DNA of 53,913 bases from a virus. The DNA lies in the IMG/VR virus record IMGVR_UViG_3300031857_000248, positions 1 through 53,913 of that record; one strand, given 5' to 3'. Below are positions 48,435-53,721 of the stretch, one piece after another. The translations under genes were made by a program, and so were the position numbers. Numbering within the stretch: the first letter of the stretch is position 1; each line of letters opens with the position of its first letter. The notes under the pieces were generated by a model. The model was not told the origin of the DNA. It was given only the letters and a program-made list of their open reading frames with translations, and did no database searches.

Positions 48435-48455
48435 TGAACACACACAAAGGTTACC

Positions 48456-49184
48456 ATGACACACACGCAAAAGTTTTTTACTTTTTTGTTTATCACCATA
48501 ATCACAATTAACACTTGGGCTAGTGGAATTACTGCACAGAGTTGGTTGGTAGCAAATGAAGAAGGTAAAATACTCTCTGGTGAAAATACCAAAGAGATTC
48601 GTTCAATAGCAAGCATCACAAAACTTATGACTGCAATGGTCATACTAGATGCTAAACAAAACATGAATGAATTAAAACCATACACAAGAAAAGAACTGAT
48701 TCAAATTGCGTTAATAAAATCAGACAATCAAGCGACTAAAGAATTATGCCATTATTATCCTGGTGGTACGCACCCGTGCGTGTATGCGATGAATCAAAAA
48801 GCAAAGTCATTAGGACTCACTCAAACTAAATTTATTGAACCGACTGGACTAAGCGTATTCAATGTAAGCACAGCCGAAGAATTAATTGTTCTCATAAACG
48901 AAGCTAAGAAATATCCGGAGATTGTGGAGGCTAGTGGTCTTAGTGAGGTGAAGATAAAAGTAAAGAAGAAGTGGTTGGTGTTTCACAATACCAATCCAAT
49001 CATCGGTAGAGAACACAATACGATTGTGAGTAAAACAGGATACATCAGAGCATCAGGCGGATGCATTGTGATGTTGATGAATACTAATATTGGAAAAAGA
49101 ATTGTTATTGTTCTTGGAAGTAAGAACACAAAAACAAGAATACCTGAGGCTCAGTTTCTTGTTAAAAGATATGGCCCGGCGTGA
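48456..49184 (+). CDS. S11-family D-alanyl-D-alanine peptidase, PBP7-like (242 aa)
   Basis: The three active-site motifs of S11 penicillin-binding peptidases are present: SITK at residues 53-56, SDN at 89-91 and KTG at 193-195 (VSKTGYIRASGGC). A signal peptide is visible at residues 5-24 (QKFFTFLFITIITINTWASG). Such enzymes remove terminal D-Ala from peptidoglycan stem peptides or cleave cross-links in the periplasm. Length fits the short PBP7/PbpG-like group rather than the longer DacA type. Its last 13 bases overlap the tRNA-Arg gene on the opposite strand. A role in remodelling the host wall, blocking superinfection or aiding lysis is inference. Confidence 0.85.
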   Translation: MTHTQKFFTFLFITIITINTWASGITAQSWLVANEEGKILSGENTKEIRSIASITKLMTAMVILDAKQNMNELKPYTRKELIQIALIKSDNQATKELCHYYPGGTHPCVYAMNQKAKSLGLTQTKFIEPTGLSVFNVSTAEELIVLINEAKKYPEIVEASGLSEVKIKVKKKWLVFHNTNPIIGREHNTIVSKTGYIRASGGCIVMLMNTNIGKRIVIVLGSKNTKTRIPEAQFLVKRYGPA

Positions 49185-49246
49185 GGGAATCGAACCCCCA
49201 TTCGCACTTTAGAAGAATGCTGTCCTGTCCATTGAACGAACGCCAG
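49172..49246 (-). tRNA. tRNA-Arg (anticodon TCT)
   Basis: Acceptor CTGGCGT/ACGCCGG with discriminator G and encoded CCA; anticodon loop CTTCTAA; T-loop TTCGATT. The 3' end overlaps the end of the S11 peptidase gene on the plus strand by 13 bases. Confidence 0.92.
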
Positions 49247-49267
49247 ATAAATTTGTAGAGTTTATAT

Positions 49268-49344
49268 TGGTACGGATGGTGGGACTTGAACCCACAGAAC
49301 TCAGATTTTAAGTCTGATATGTATACCTATTCCATCACATCCGC
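49268..49344 (-). tRNA. tRNA-Leu (anticodon TAA), short variable arm
   Basis: Anticodon stem TCAGA/TCTGA with loop CTTAAAA; acceptor GCGGATG/CATCCGT; CCA encoded. The variable region is only GTTCT (5 bases), unlike the long arm expected for tRNA-Leu. Confidence 0.9.
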
Positions 49345-49349
49345 ATGTT

Positions 49350-49425
49350 TGGTGCCTCTTTCTGGTTTCGAACCAGACTCCCTGGATTTTCAGTCCAGTG
49401 CTTTCACCAGATTAGCTTAAGAGGC
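49350..49425 (-). tRNA. tRNA-Phe (anticodon GAA)
   Basis: Acceptor GCCTCTT/AAGAGGC perfect; anticodon stem CTGGA/TCCAG with loop CTGAAAA; T-loop TTCGAAA; CCA encoded. Confidence 0.93.
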
Positions 49426-49429
49426 TTAT

Positions 49430-49503
49430 TGGTGCTCCCACCAAGAATTGAACTTGGGTTTCATCCTTACCAAGGATGTGTAATGCCATTATACTATGAG
49501 AGC
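49430..49503 (-). tRNA. tRNA-Thr (anticodon GGT)
   Basis: Acceptor GCTCTCA/TGGGAGC; anticodon stem CATCC/GGATG with loop TTGGTAA; CCA encoded. An inverted-repeat element begins 7 bases upstream of its 5' end. Confidence 0.92.
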
Positions 49504-49509
49504 ATAATA

Positions 49510-49639
49510 ATTCATATTGAAACACACTCTCAACGTCAGAGGTTTTTTCATCGTGCTGATTAAGCTACTTCGTTGTGTAGGTCAAGATTATCAATCCTGT
49601 ATTCCTAACAACCAATGATGAATGTGTTTCAATATGAAT
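49510..49639 (-). repeat. Inverted-repeat structured element A in the tRNA array
   Basis: Two 20-base arms (49510-49529 and 49620-49639) are complementary except for one position, which is a G-U pair in the minus-strand transcript. Arm core: GAAACACA. About 90 bases lie between, with smaller stems (GTTGT/ACAAC, GATT-GAT-AATC). The arms share GAAACACACT with elements B and C. It lies between tRNA-Leu(CAA) and tRNA-Thr(GGT). Confidence 0.85.
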
Positions 49640-49640
49640 A

Positions 49641-49717
49641 TGGTACCCAAGGTGGGATTTGAACCCACAAAATTCTCCTTTTGAGAGAGACACGTTTGCC
49701 AATTTCGTCACTTGGGC
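49641..49717 (-). tRNA. tRNA-Leu (anticodon CAA), short variable arm
   Basis: Acceptor GCCCAAG/CTTGGGT; anticodon stem TCTCT/GGAGA with loop CTCAAAA; CCA encoded. The variable region is ATTTT, again only 5 bases. Confidence 0.9.
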
Positions 49718-49723
49718 ATAATT

Positions 49724-49798
49724 TGGTACCTTGTGACGGGATCGAACCGCCGACCTTCTCCTTGTAAGGGAGACACTCTACCGCTGAGTTAACAAGGC
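49724..49798 (-). tRNA. tRNA-Val (anticodon TAC)
   Basis: Acceptor GCCTTGT/ACAAGGT; anticodon stem TCTCC/GGAGA with loop CTTACAA; T-loop TTCGATC; CCA encoded. Confidence 0.93.
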
Positions 49799-49804
49799 AT
49801 ATAC

Positions 49805-49879
49805 TGGGTGGATGTACGGGAATCGAACCCGTGATAGCGGAATCACAACCCGCGGTTTTACCACTAAACTAACAACCAC
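49805..49879 (-). tRNA. tRNA-His (anticodon GTG)
   Basis: The extra 5' G (G-1) pairs with C73, the tRNA-His identity feature; anticodon loop TTGTGAT; acceptor GTGGTTGT/ACATCCAC has one U-U mismatch; CCA encoded. Confidence 0.9.
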
Positions 49880-49887
49880 ATAAAATC

Positions 49888-49962
49888 TGGAGCGGGTAGT
49901 GGGAATCGAACCCACAACTAAACCTTGGCAAGGTCTTGTGTTACCACTAGCACCATACCCGC
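49888..49962 (-). tRNA. tRNA-Gly (anticodon GCC)
   Basis: Acceptor GCGGGTA/TACCCGC; anticodon loop TTGCCAA; discriminator T; CCA encoded. The left arm of element B starts at its 5' end. Confidence 0.92.
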
Positions 49963-50038
49963 ATATAGAAACACACTTGATATAGGAGATTACTCTCTCA
50001 CGGATGAACCCGAATTTAATCAAATATGTTTTTATATG
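49962..50038 (-). repeat. Inverted-repeat structured element B in the tRNA array
   Basis: Arms 49962-49981 and 50019-50038 are nearly complementary over 20 bases, with two G-U pairs and one mismatch in the minus-strand transcript. Arm core: ATAGAAACACACTT. The interior can form CGG-GTTCAT-CCG and GAGA/TCTC stems. It bridges exactly between the 5' end of tRNA-Gly(GCC) and the CCA of tRNA-Gly(TCC). Confidence 0.8.
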
Positions 50039-50110
50039 GAGCGGGATGCGAGAATCGAACTCGCAACTTCAACTTGGAAGGATGACGTTTTACCACTAAA
50101 CTAATCCCGC
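50037..50110 (-). tRNA. tRNA-Gly (anticodon TCC)
   Basis: Acceptor GCGGGAT/ATCCCGC; anticodon loop CTTCCAA; discriminator T; CCA encoded. The sigma70-type promoter at 50123-50151 stands immediately upstream. Confidence 0.91.
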
Positions 50111-50122
50111 ATATTGATATGT

Positions 50123-50151
50123 ATTATAGCGCAAACCACAATACATGTCAA
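50123..50151 (-). promoter_or_regulatory. Consensus sigma70 promoter for the left tRNA sub-array
   Basis: TTGACA and TATAAT are spaced by 17 bases on the minus strand, 13 bases before the 5' end of tRNA-Gly(TCC). It should drive the nine tRNAs from 50110 down to 49172. Confidence 0.85.
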
Positions 50152-50158
50152 TAGTTTT

Positions 50159-50647
50159 TTACATTCCTACCATTTCTTGTTCCGCAAGGATACGTTTCAA
50201 ACGATCCGCACAGAATGAAGCCGCAGGTGCATCTGGTTTTACCATTGGTGTCATGTTACATGTACCTTTGATATAACCGATAGCTTGTTGCACAACACAA
50301 GAACTTCCGTGTTCATCTGATTTGTTTAAGTCTAAATGAACTTCAACATGAAAATCTTCTAACACATCAGCCAATGTTTGGAACAATTCTGAAACCTTGT
50401 ATACTTCTGTCATCAGCCGCATAGCAGGTTTATTTTTCTTATGGTCATAATCCATTTCTCTATCAACATAGCCAAATATTTTACAACCGTGGCGACCATC
50501 AATATGAACTACAACTGCCAATGCATAGTCAGCATACCATACACCGCCCACTCTAACACGTTCGGAGTCAGCACCAAGATACACTTTGGTATCTTTTCCT
50601 TGTTTTGCAAGGAATGATTTGACTTCTTCTACATTGAAATGTTTCAT
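50159..50647 (-). CDS. RNase H-like DUF458/YkuK-family protein (162 aa)
   Basis: The start at 50647 is supported by AAAGGTGAT upstream; the longer in-frame extension crosses the tRNA-Trp gene. KVYLGADSERVRVGGVWYADYALAVVVHI, in part, with the acidic Asp-Ser-Glu of an RNase H-like first strand, then VEVHLDLNKSDEHGSS fit the YkuK/DUF458 ribonuclease H-like family. Its reaction is not established. The gene lies within the tRNA array between tRNA-Trp and the promoter for the left sub-array, so an RNA-processing role is tempting but not shown. Confidence 0.75.
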   Translation of the reverse strand: MKHFNVEEVKSFLAKQGKDTKVYLGADSERVRVGGVWYADYALAVVVHIDGRHGCKIFGYVDREMDYDHKKNKPAMRLMTEVYKVSELFQTLADVLEDFHVEVHLDLNKSDEHGSSCVVQQAIGYIKGTCNMTPMVKPDAPAASFCADRLKRILAEQEMVGM

Positions 50648-50668
50648 ATCAATCACCTTTATAAAAAT

Positions 50669-50742
50669 TGGTATCCCGTGAGAGAATCGAACTCCCGCCA
50701 AGAGATTTGGAGTTTCTTGTGCTACCATTACACCAACGAGAT
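50669..50742 (-). tRNA. tRNA-Trp (anticodon CCA)
   Basis: Acceptor ATCTCGT/ACGGGAT; anticodon loop CTCCAAA; T-loop TTCGATT; CCA encoded. The 3' end is 21 bases from the start of the RNase H-like gene. Confidence 0.9.
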
Positions 50743-50744
50743 TC

Positions 50745-50818
50745 TGGTACCCTGTAGAGGTAACGATCCTCTGTCTCCCGGTTATCAGCCGGGTGCTCTA
50801 CCTTTGAGCTAACGGGGT
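50745..50818 (-). tRNA. tRNA-Ile (anticodon GAT), unusual T-loop
   Basis: Anticodon stem CCCGG/CCGGG with loop CTGATAA; acceptor ACCCCGT/ACAGGGT with one mismatch; T-stem AGAGG/CCTCT with loop ATCGTTA instead of TTCRANN; CCA encoded. Confidence 0.9.
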
Positions 50819-50823
50819 ATATA

Positions 50824-50898
50824 TGGAGGGCCCTGAGAGAATCAAACTCCCACTTGCAGGTTCGTAGCCTACCGTAATATTCATTTTACTAAGGGCCC
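50824..50898 (-). tRNA. tRNA-Arg (anticodon ACG)
   Basis: Acceptor GGGCCCT/AGGGCCC perfect; anticodon stem GTAGG/CCTGC with loop CTACGAA; T-loop TTTGATT; CCA encoded. A34 would need deamination to inosine to read all CGN codons it serves. Confidence 0.92.
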
Positions 50899-51007
50899 AA
50901 AAAATATGCTATGTTCTCTTGCGGAGAACTCTAGTTGCGGTCTGAGAAGCATGTTTACTAGTATACAGAGGCTATCCCGCCACAGCATTAAGCGATGCTG
51001 TGCATTT
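50899..51007 (-). ncRNA. Structured spacer E between tRNA-Met and tRNA-Arg(ACG)
   Basis: The 109-base spacer has two strong hairpins on the minus strand: CACAGCAT-CGCTTA-ATGCTGTG (8 pairs) near its 5' end and GTTCTC-CGCAA-GAGAAC (6 pairs) near its 3' end. It holds no reading frame with a start and no tRNA cloverleaf. It may be a processed small RNA or a tRNA-precursor spacer. Confidence 0.55.
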
Positions 51008-51082
51008 TGGTGGTGATAGAAGGTAACGATCCTTCCTTTGAGCCTTATGAGAGCCCCGCATATCCGTCTATGCTATATCACC
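51008..51082 (-). tRNA. tRNA-Met (anticodon CAT), elongator type, unusual T-loop
   Basis: Acceptor GGTGATA/TATCACC perfect; anticodon loop CTCATAA; T-stem GAAGG/CCTTC with loop ATCGTTA; CCA encoded. It lacks the initiator features and the tRNA-Ile2-like arm seen at 53249-53323. Confidence 0.85.
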
Positions 51083-51087
51083 AAAAC

Positions 51088-51161
51088 TGGTCTCCGATGC
51101 AAGAATCGAACTTGCGCCACATGCTCCCAAAGCACGGATGATACCATTTCACCAATCGGAG
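51088..51161 (-). tRNA. tRNA-Pro (anticodon TGG)
   Basis: Acceptor CTCCGAT/ATCGGAG; anticodon stem CGTGC/GCATG with loop TTTGGGA; T-loop TTCGATT; CCA encoded. Confidence 0.92.
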
Positions 51162-51167
51162 TTAACT

Positions 51168-51241
51168 TGGTGCCCCATGACAGAATCGAACTGCCATCCC
51201 CTGATTACAAAACAGGTGTTCTACCATTTAACTAATAGGGC
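51168..51241 (-). tRNA. tRNA-Thr (anticodon TGT)
   Basis: Acceptor GCCCTAT/ATGGGGC; anticodon loop TTTGTAA; T-loop TTCGATT; CCA encoded. The 5' end overlaps the last 14 bases of the oxygenase gene on the same strand. Confidence 0.91.
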
Positions 51242-51890
51242 TATACTCTTTCAATACCAAACCACTTGGGTCTGGATAATTATACCTATCAAAGTGGTCT
51301 TTGTTTGTCATACCGATTGGCATGATATTAGCACCAATAATGATTCTATATTTACACTCAGTTGGAGCCGTGAAGTGTGTTGCCCAAGCAGGAAACATAA
51401 CTAGTGTTCCTGGTATGAAAGGCATCATCACCGCTGGCTTCAACATCAATTCTTTTTCGCCAGATATTGCTGGCTGAATAACATATTTTTCTGTTCCTAA
51501 ATTTGAGAATACCGTACCACTTGCATTGCCATCAACGTCAAACAAATGAAACGCACAACCCAAAAAACTATTCGCATGACTGTGTGAATGATGGTGACCA
51601 AATGCTCTCTGTCTTGTTGACCACATACTGGTAATGCCACATTCTTTTTTATATCCCATTTCACTCATAGTAAACTCTGCACATGATTGTATAAAGTCTG
51701 CTATCTTTTTTGCTTTAGGTTCTTTATGCATGTTTGCTCTAGTTATTTGTAATCCATTCTTTTCACGGTCAGAAATATAAATTTCATCTTGTGCGAAATG
51801 TCTTACCAATTCTTCTTCATCTTTATCCCAATCTGGATATTGATATCGCCAAACTGGAGTATAAAATAACTTATGTAACTCAACTTGCAT
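51228..51890 (-). CDS. 2OG-Fe(II) oxygenase family protein (220 aa)
   Basis: The segment GHHHSHSHANSFLGCAFHLF, near residues 99-118, and GTLVMFPAWATHFTAPTECKYRIII, in part, near 161-185 match the phage-abundant 2OG-Fe(II) oxygenase family with iron ligands among His103/His105 and His172 and a 2-oxoglutarate-binding Arg182. Such enzymes hydroxylate proteins or nucleic acids; the substrate here is unknown, though DNA or tRNA modification is possible given its place inside the tRNA array. The gene overlaps tRNA-Thr(TGT) by 14 bases. AAAGGT is the ribosome binding site. Confidence 0.8.
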   Translation of the reverse strand: MQVELHKLFYTPVWRYQYPDWDKDEEELVRHFAQDEIYISDREKNGLQITRANMHKEPKAKKIADFIQSCAEFTMSEMGYKKECGITSMWSTRQRAFGHHHSHSHANSFLGCAFHLFDVDGNASGTVFSNLGTEKYVIQPAISGEKELMLKPAVMMPFIPGTLVMFPAWATHFTAPTECKYRIIIGANIMPIGMTNKDHFDRYNYPDPSGLVLKEYSPIS

Positions 51891-51904
51891 AATATACCTT
51901 TAAA

Positions 51905-51979
51905 TGGTGGACCGACGGGGAATCGAACCCCGACCCGAGGCTTGCAAAGCCACTGTGCTCCCGTTATCACTATCAGCCC
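51905..51979 (-). tRNA. tRNA-Ala (anticodon TGC)
   Basis: Acceptor GGGCTGA/TCGGTCC contains the G3-U70 alanine identity pair; anticodon loop TTTGCAA; T-loop TTCGATT; CCA encoded. Confidence 0.93.
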
Positions 51980-52043
51980 GAAATTTGTGATAGACTACTT
52001 ATCCTACTGTACGCCGTCATATCAGAGCGAGAATAAAAAAACT

Positions 52044-52120
52044 TGGTGCCCTAGGAGAGACTCGAACTCTCAGAACCTGGTTTCTAAGACCAGTACGTAT
52101 ACCAATTCCGTCACCAGGGC
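52044..52120 (-). tRNA. tRNA-Leu (anticodon TAG), short variable arm
   Basis: Acceptor GCCCTGG/CTAGGGC; anticodon stem CTGGT/ACCAG with loop CTTAGAA; variable region GTTCT of only 5 bases; CCA encoded. Confidence 0.9.
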
Positions 52121-52134
52121 AATTCTTTTGTTTT

Positions 52135-52213
52135 TGGCTCCGCACTAGAGAATCGAACTCTACTAACCAGTGATTAACAGTCACGCCCATGCACCTTGCT
52201 CGGGTTTTGCGGA
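52135..52213 (-). tRNA. tRNA-Asn (anticodon GTT)
   Basis: Anticodon loop CTGTTAA; acceptor TCCGCAA/GTGCGGA with one mismatch at position 7; T-stem TAGAG/CTCTA; CCA encoded. The first 40 bases lie inside the 3' end of the HNH endonuclease gene on the same strand. Confidence 0.88.
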
Positions 52214-52737
52214 ATAATTCTTTTATCTTGCCAACGAATGGCAAGATTTTTATCATAATTTTGTGTTCTATTTTTCTTTCTATTTTCCATCGCAGGAAGA
52301 TATTGTAAATTATCTTGATGATGCAAACCGCCTTCAACCAAAGGTATCATGTGGTCAACTTCATATCCATCAGGACACATTTTATAAATTTCTTTTATCA
52401 ATTCTAAATCAGAATCTTCTGTTATAGCTTTCTTTTTTGTTGCTCTATACTTTGAAACTTGTATTCTATTTTTAATTGCATAATGTTGTTTAGATTTTCT
52501 ACCAATTTTATCCCAAGCATCTAATGATTTTTGTCTTTTCAATTCTTTCATTTCATCAGAATGTTTCCAGCCAGGTTTTCCTTTCGATGGATGAACATTA
52601 TCTTTTAGAAATATTTTTGTCGCTTCCGATTTTTTCTTCTTATCTTCATCAGACCAGGATCTGGAGTTAGCACAACTTCTGGAACAAAATGTTCCATTCT
52701 TTTTATGCTCAACATTACATTTTGGACATACTTTCAT
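52174..52737 (-). CDS. HNH endonuclease, homing type, overlapping tRNA-Asn (187 aa)
   Basis: Cys4, Cys7, Cys18 and Cys22 form an N-terminal zinc knuckle (CPKCNVEHKKNGTFCSRSC). Residues about 43-80 have the Lys/Trp repeats of a NUMOD3-like DNA-binding part. The HNH motif is DGYEVDHMIPLVEGGLHHQDNLQ, in part, with Asp128, His129, His140 and Asn143, then MENRKKNR. Freestanding HNH genes of this type are usually selfish homing endonucleases in T4-like phages. The last 13 codons lie within tRNA-Asn, so the gene ends by borrowing tRNA sequence, as expected of an insertion at a conserved tRNA target. Confidence 0.85.
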   Translation of the reverse strand: MKVCPKCNVEHKKNGTFCSRSCANSRSWSDEDKKKKSEATKIFLKDNVHPSKGKPGWKHSDEMKELKRQKSLDAWDKIGRKSKQHYAIKNRIQVSKYRATKKKAITEDSDLELIKEIYKMCPDGYEVDHMIPLVEGGLHHQDNLQYLPAMENRKKNRTQNYDKNLAIRWQDKRIIPQNPSKVHGRDC

Positions 52738-52745
52738 AGCTGTGG

Positions 52746-52753
52746 AATAAATA
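52746..52753 (+). promoter_or_regulatory. Late-type promoter box AATAAATA directly upstream of a plus-strand small gene
   Basis: The plus strand reads AATAAATA, then CTAAA, then ATG at 52759. The 5-base spacing equals that at 24910-24917 and at gp8. Confidence 0.5.
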
Positions 52754-52758
52754 CTAAA

Positions 52759-52932
52759 ATGAATGATTCTAAAAACAACTACAGATATCTATACAATCTT
52801 CCTGAAGATATCACAAGTCTACCATTGTACTGGACAACGGAAAGAGAATTCATTCTGAATAAAACGCTATCAGAACAAAAAAAAGATTTTGTTCTAACAG
52901 AACTAAAAAAACTTGGCGGTCCCAAGGGGTAA
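52759..52932 (+). CDS. Small plus-strand protein inside the tRNA array (57 aa)
   Basis: The start at 52759 follows a late-type box by 5 bases without a ribosome binding site. The product (MNDSKNNYRYLYNLPEDITSLPLYWTTEREFILNK, in part, then TLSEQKKDFVLTELKKLGG) is charged and helical with no known family. Its last 19 bases are antisense to the 3' end of tRNA-Asp. It is the only plus-strand gene in the array, which suggests independent late expression. Its reality rests mainly on the promoter box and lack of other coding in the interval. Confidence 0.5.
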   Translation: MNDSKNNYRYLYNLPEDITSLPLYWTTEREFILNKTLSEQKKDFVLTELKKLGGPKG

Positions 52933-52988
52933 CGATCCCCTTCTTTAGCAGTGACAGTGCTACGTGCGTCCATGAACACTTTGAGACC
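52914..52988 (-). tRNA. tRNA-Asp (anticodon GTC), unusual T-loop
   Basis: Acceptor GGTCTCA/TGGGACC; anticodon stem TAGCA/TGCTA with loop CTGTCAC; T-stem AGGGG/CCCCT with loop ATCGTTA; discriminator G; CCA encoded. Confidence 0.9.
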
Positions 52989-52994
52989 TAAATT

Positions 52995-53087
52995 TGGTGG
53001 AGCAACTTGGAGTCGAACCAAGATTGTTTACCCGGAGGGGACGGATTTACAGTCCGCCGATGCACACGCCATAGCATCAATTGCTCC
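52995..53087 (-). tRNA. tRNA-Tyr (anticodon GTA)
   Basis: Acceptor GGAGCAA/TTGCTCC perfect; anticodon stem GCGGA/TCCGT with loop CTGTAAA; long class II variable arm; T-loop TTCGACT; CCA encoded. Confidence 0.93.
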
Positions 53088-53167
53088 ATATAGAAACACA
53101 CTTCGGATACTGTACTAAACAGAAACTATCCATCACAGTCGAAACTATTGAAATGTGTTTTTATATG
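53087..53167 (-). repeat. Inverted-repeat structured element C in the tRNA array
   Basis: Arms 53087-53104 and 53150-53167 pair over 18 bases with one G-U pair and one mismatch. Arm core ATAGAAACACACTT is the same as in element B. The interior forms GGATA/TATCC with an inner CTGT/ACAG stem. It joins the 5' end of tRNA-Tyr to the CCA of tRNA-Lys. Confidence 0.82.
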
Positions 53168-53240
53168 GTAGAGGCACAGAGAATCGAACTCTGATTTACT
53201 GGTTAAAAGCCAGCTACTTTCGCCGTTAAGTTATACCTCC
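53166..53240 (-). tRNA. tRNA-Lys (anticodon TTT)
   Basis: Acceptor GGAGGTA/TGCCTCT; anticodon loop CTTTTAA; T-loop TTCGATT; CCA encoded. Its CCA is partly within the right arm of element C. Confidence 0.92.
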
Positions 53241-53248
53241 ATAAAACT

Positions 53249-53323
53249 TGGTGCCTTGAGAGAGAATTGAACTCCCACTCAAGCGATTATGAGTCGCCTG
53301 CTTTACCATTAAGCTACCAAGGC
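53249..53323 (-). tRNA. tRNA with anticodon CAT, probably Ile2 (lysidine type)
   Basis: Acceptor GCCTTGG/TCAAGGC; anticodon arm AGCAGGCGACTCATAATCGC is the same as the corresponding stretch of E. coli tRNA-Ile2, which is read as isoleucine after lysidine modification by TilS. It could be Met if unmodified; CCA encoded. Confidence 0.85.
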
Positions 53324-53327
53324 ATTA

Positions 53328-53454
53328 TACCATTTGTTTTGCTGACGCACTATTTGCTATGCTCAACGGAATTATTTGCAATTTTACCGTTTCTATACAT
53401 AGTTACTCAAGGTTGACGTTTACCTCATGGCTTACATCAGCAAAACAAATGGTA
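53328..53454 (-). repeat. Perfect inverted-repeat structured element D in the tRNA array
   Basis: Arms 53328-53345 and 53437-53454 are perfectly complementary over 18 bases (core CATTTGTTTTGCTGA). The 91-base interior can form a nested stem CTATG/CATAG enclosing AACGG/CCGTT. The right arm includes the CCA of tRNA-Glu. Its arm sequence differs from A-C. Confidence 0.85.
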
Positions 53455-53524
53455 CACCTAAGGAGAATCGAACTCCTCTTTCCGCCTTGAAAGGGCAGCG
53501 TCCTAACCGATAGACGATAGGTGC
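53450..53524 (-). tRNA. tRNA-Glu (anticodon TTC)
   Basis: Acceptor GCACCTA/TAGGTGT; anticodon stem CTGCC/GGCGG with loop CTTTCAA; T-loop TTCGATT; CCA encoded. Confidence 0.92.
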
Positions 53525-53579
53525 AAATAAACTCTACAAATTTTTAAAGAACTTAGTTGATTTCTCAACTCATGGATGT

Positions 53580-53607
53580 AGTATAACACAACCACATCTT
53601 TTGTCAA
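53580..53607 (-). promoter_or_regulatory. Sigma70-type promoter in the right tRNA sub-array
   Basis: TTGACA and TATACT are spaced by 16 bases on the minus strand, between tRNA-Cys and tRNA-Glu. It should drive tRNA-Glu and the tRNAs to its left. Confidence 0.78.
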
Positions 53608-53639
53608 CAACTTTTTTAGTGTCGTTGTTTTTTCACAAC

Positions 53640-53715
53640 TGGAGTGAGTGACAGGATTTGAACCTGCATAAAACAGATTTGCAATCTGCTCCCTAGCCTT
53701 TCGGGTCACACTCAC
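53640..53715 (-). tRNA. tRNA-Cys (anticodon GCA)
   Basis: Acceptor GTGAGTG/CACTCAC; anticodon stem GCAGA/TCTGT with loop TTGCAAA; T-loop TTCAAAT; discriminator T; CCA encoded. Confidence 0.92.
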
Positions 53716-53721
53716 ATTTTT

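Noticed and set aside
49510-49639. Possible hidden tRNA-Ile in element A (stem CAGGA/TCTTG with loop TTGATAA)
   Set aside because: No matching acceptor stem, T-loop or CCA can be placed around it; it is better explained as part of the inverted-repeat element.
50648-50728. Longer N-terminus for the RNase H-like protein
   Set aside because: It would be translated from tRNA-Trp sequence and lacks a ribosome binding site.
50899-51007. Possible missing tRNA-Gln in spacer E
   Set aside because: No TTG or CTG anticodon loop in a proper stem and no T-loop motif are present.
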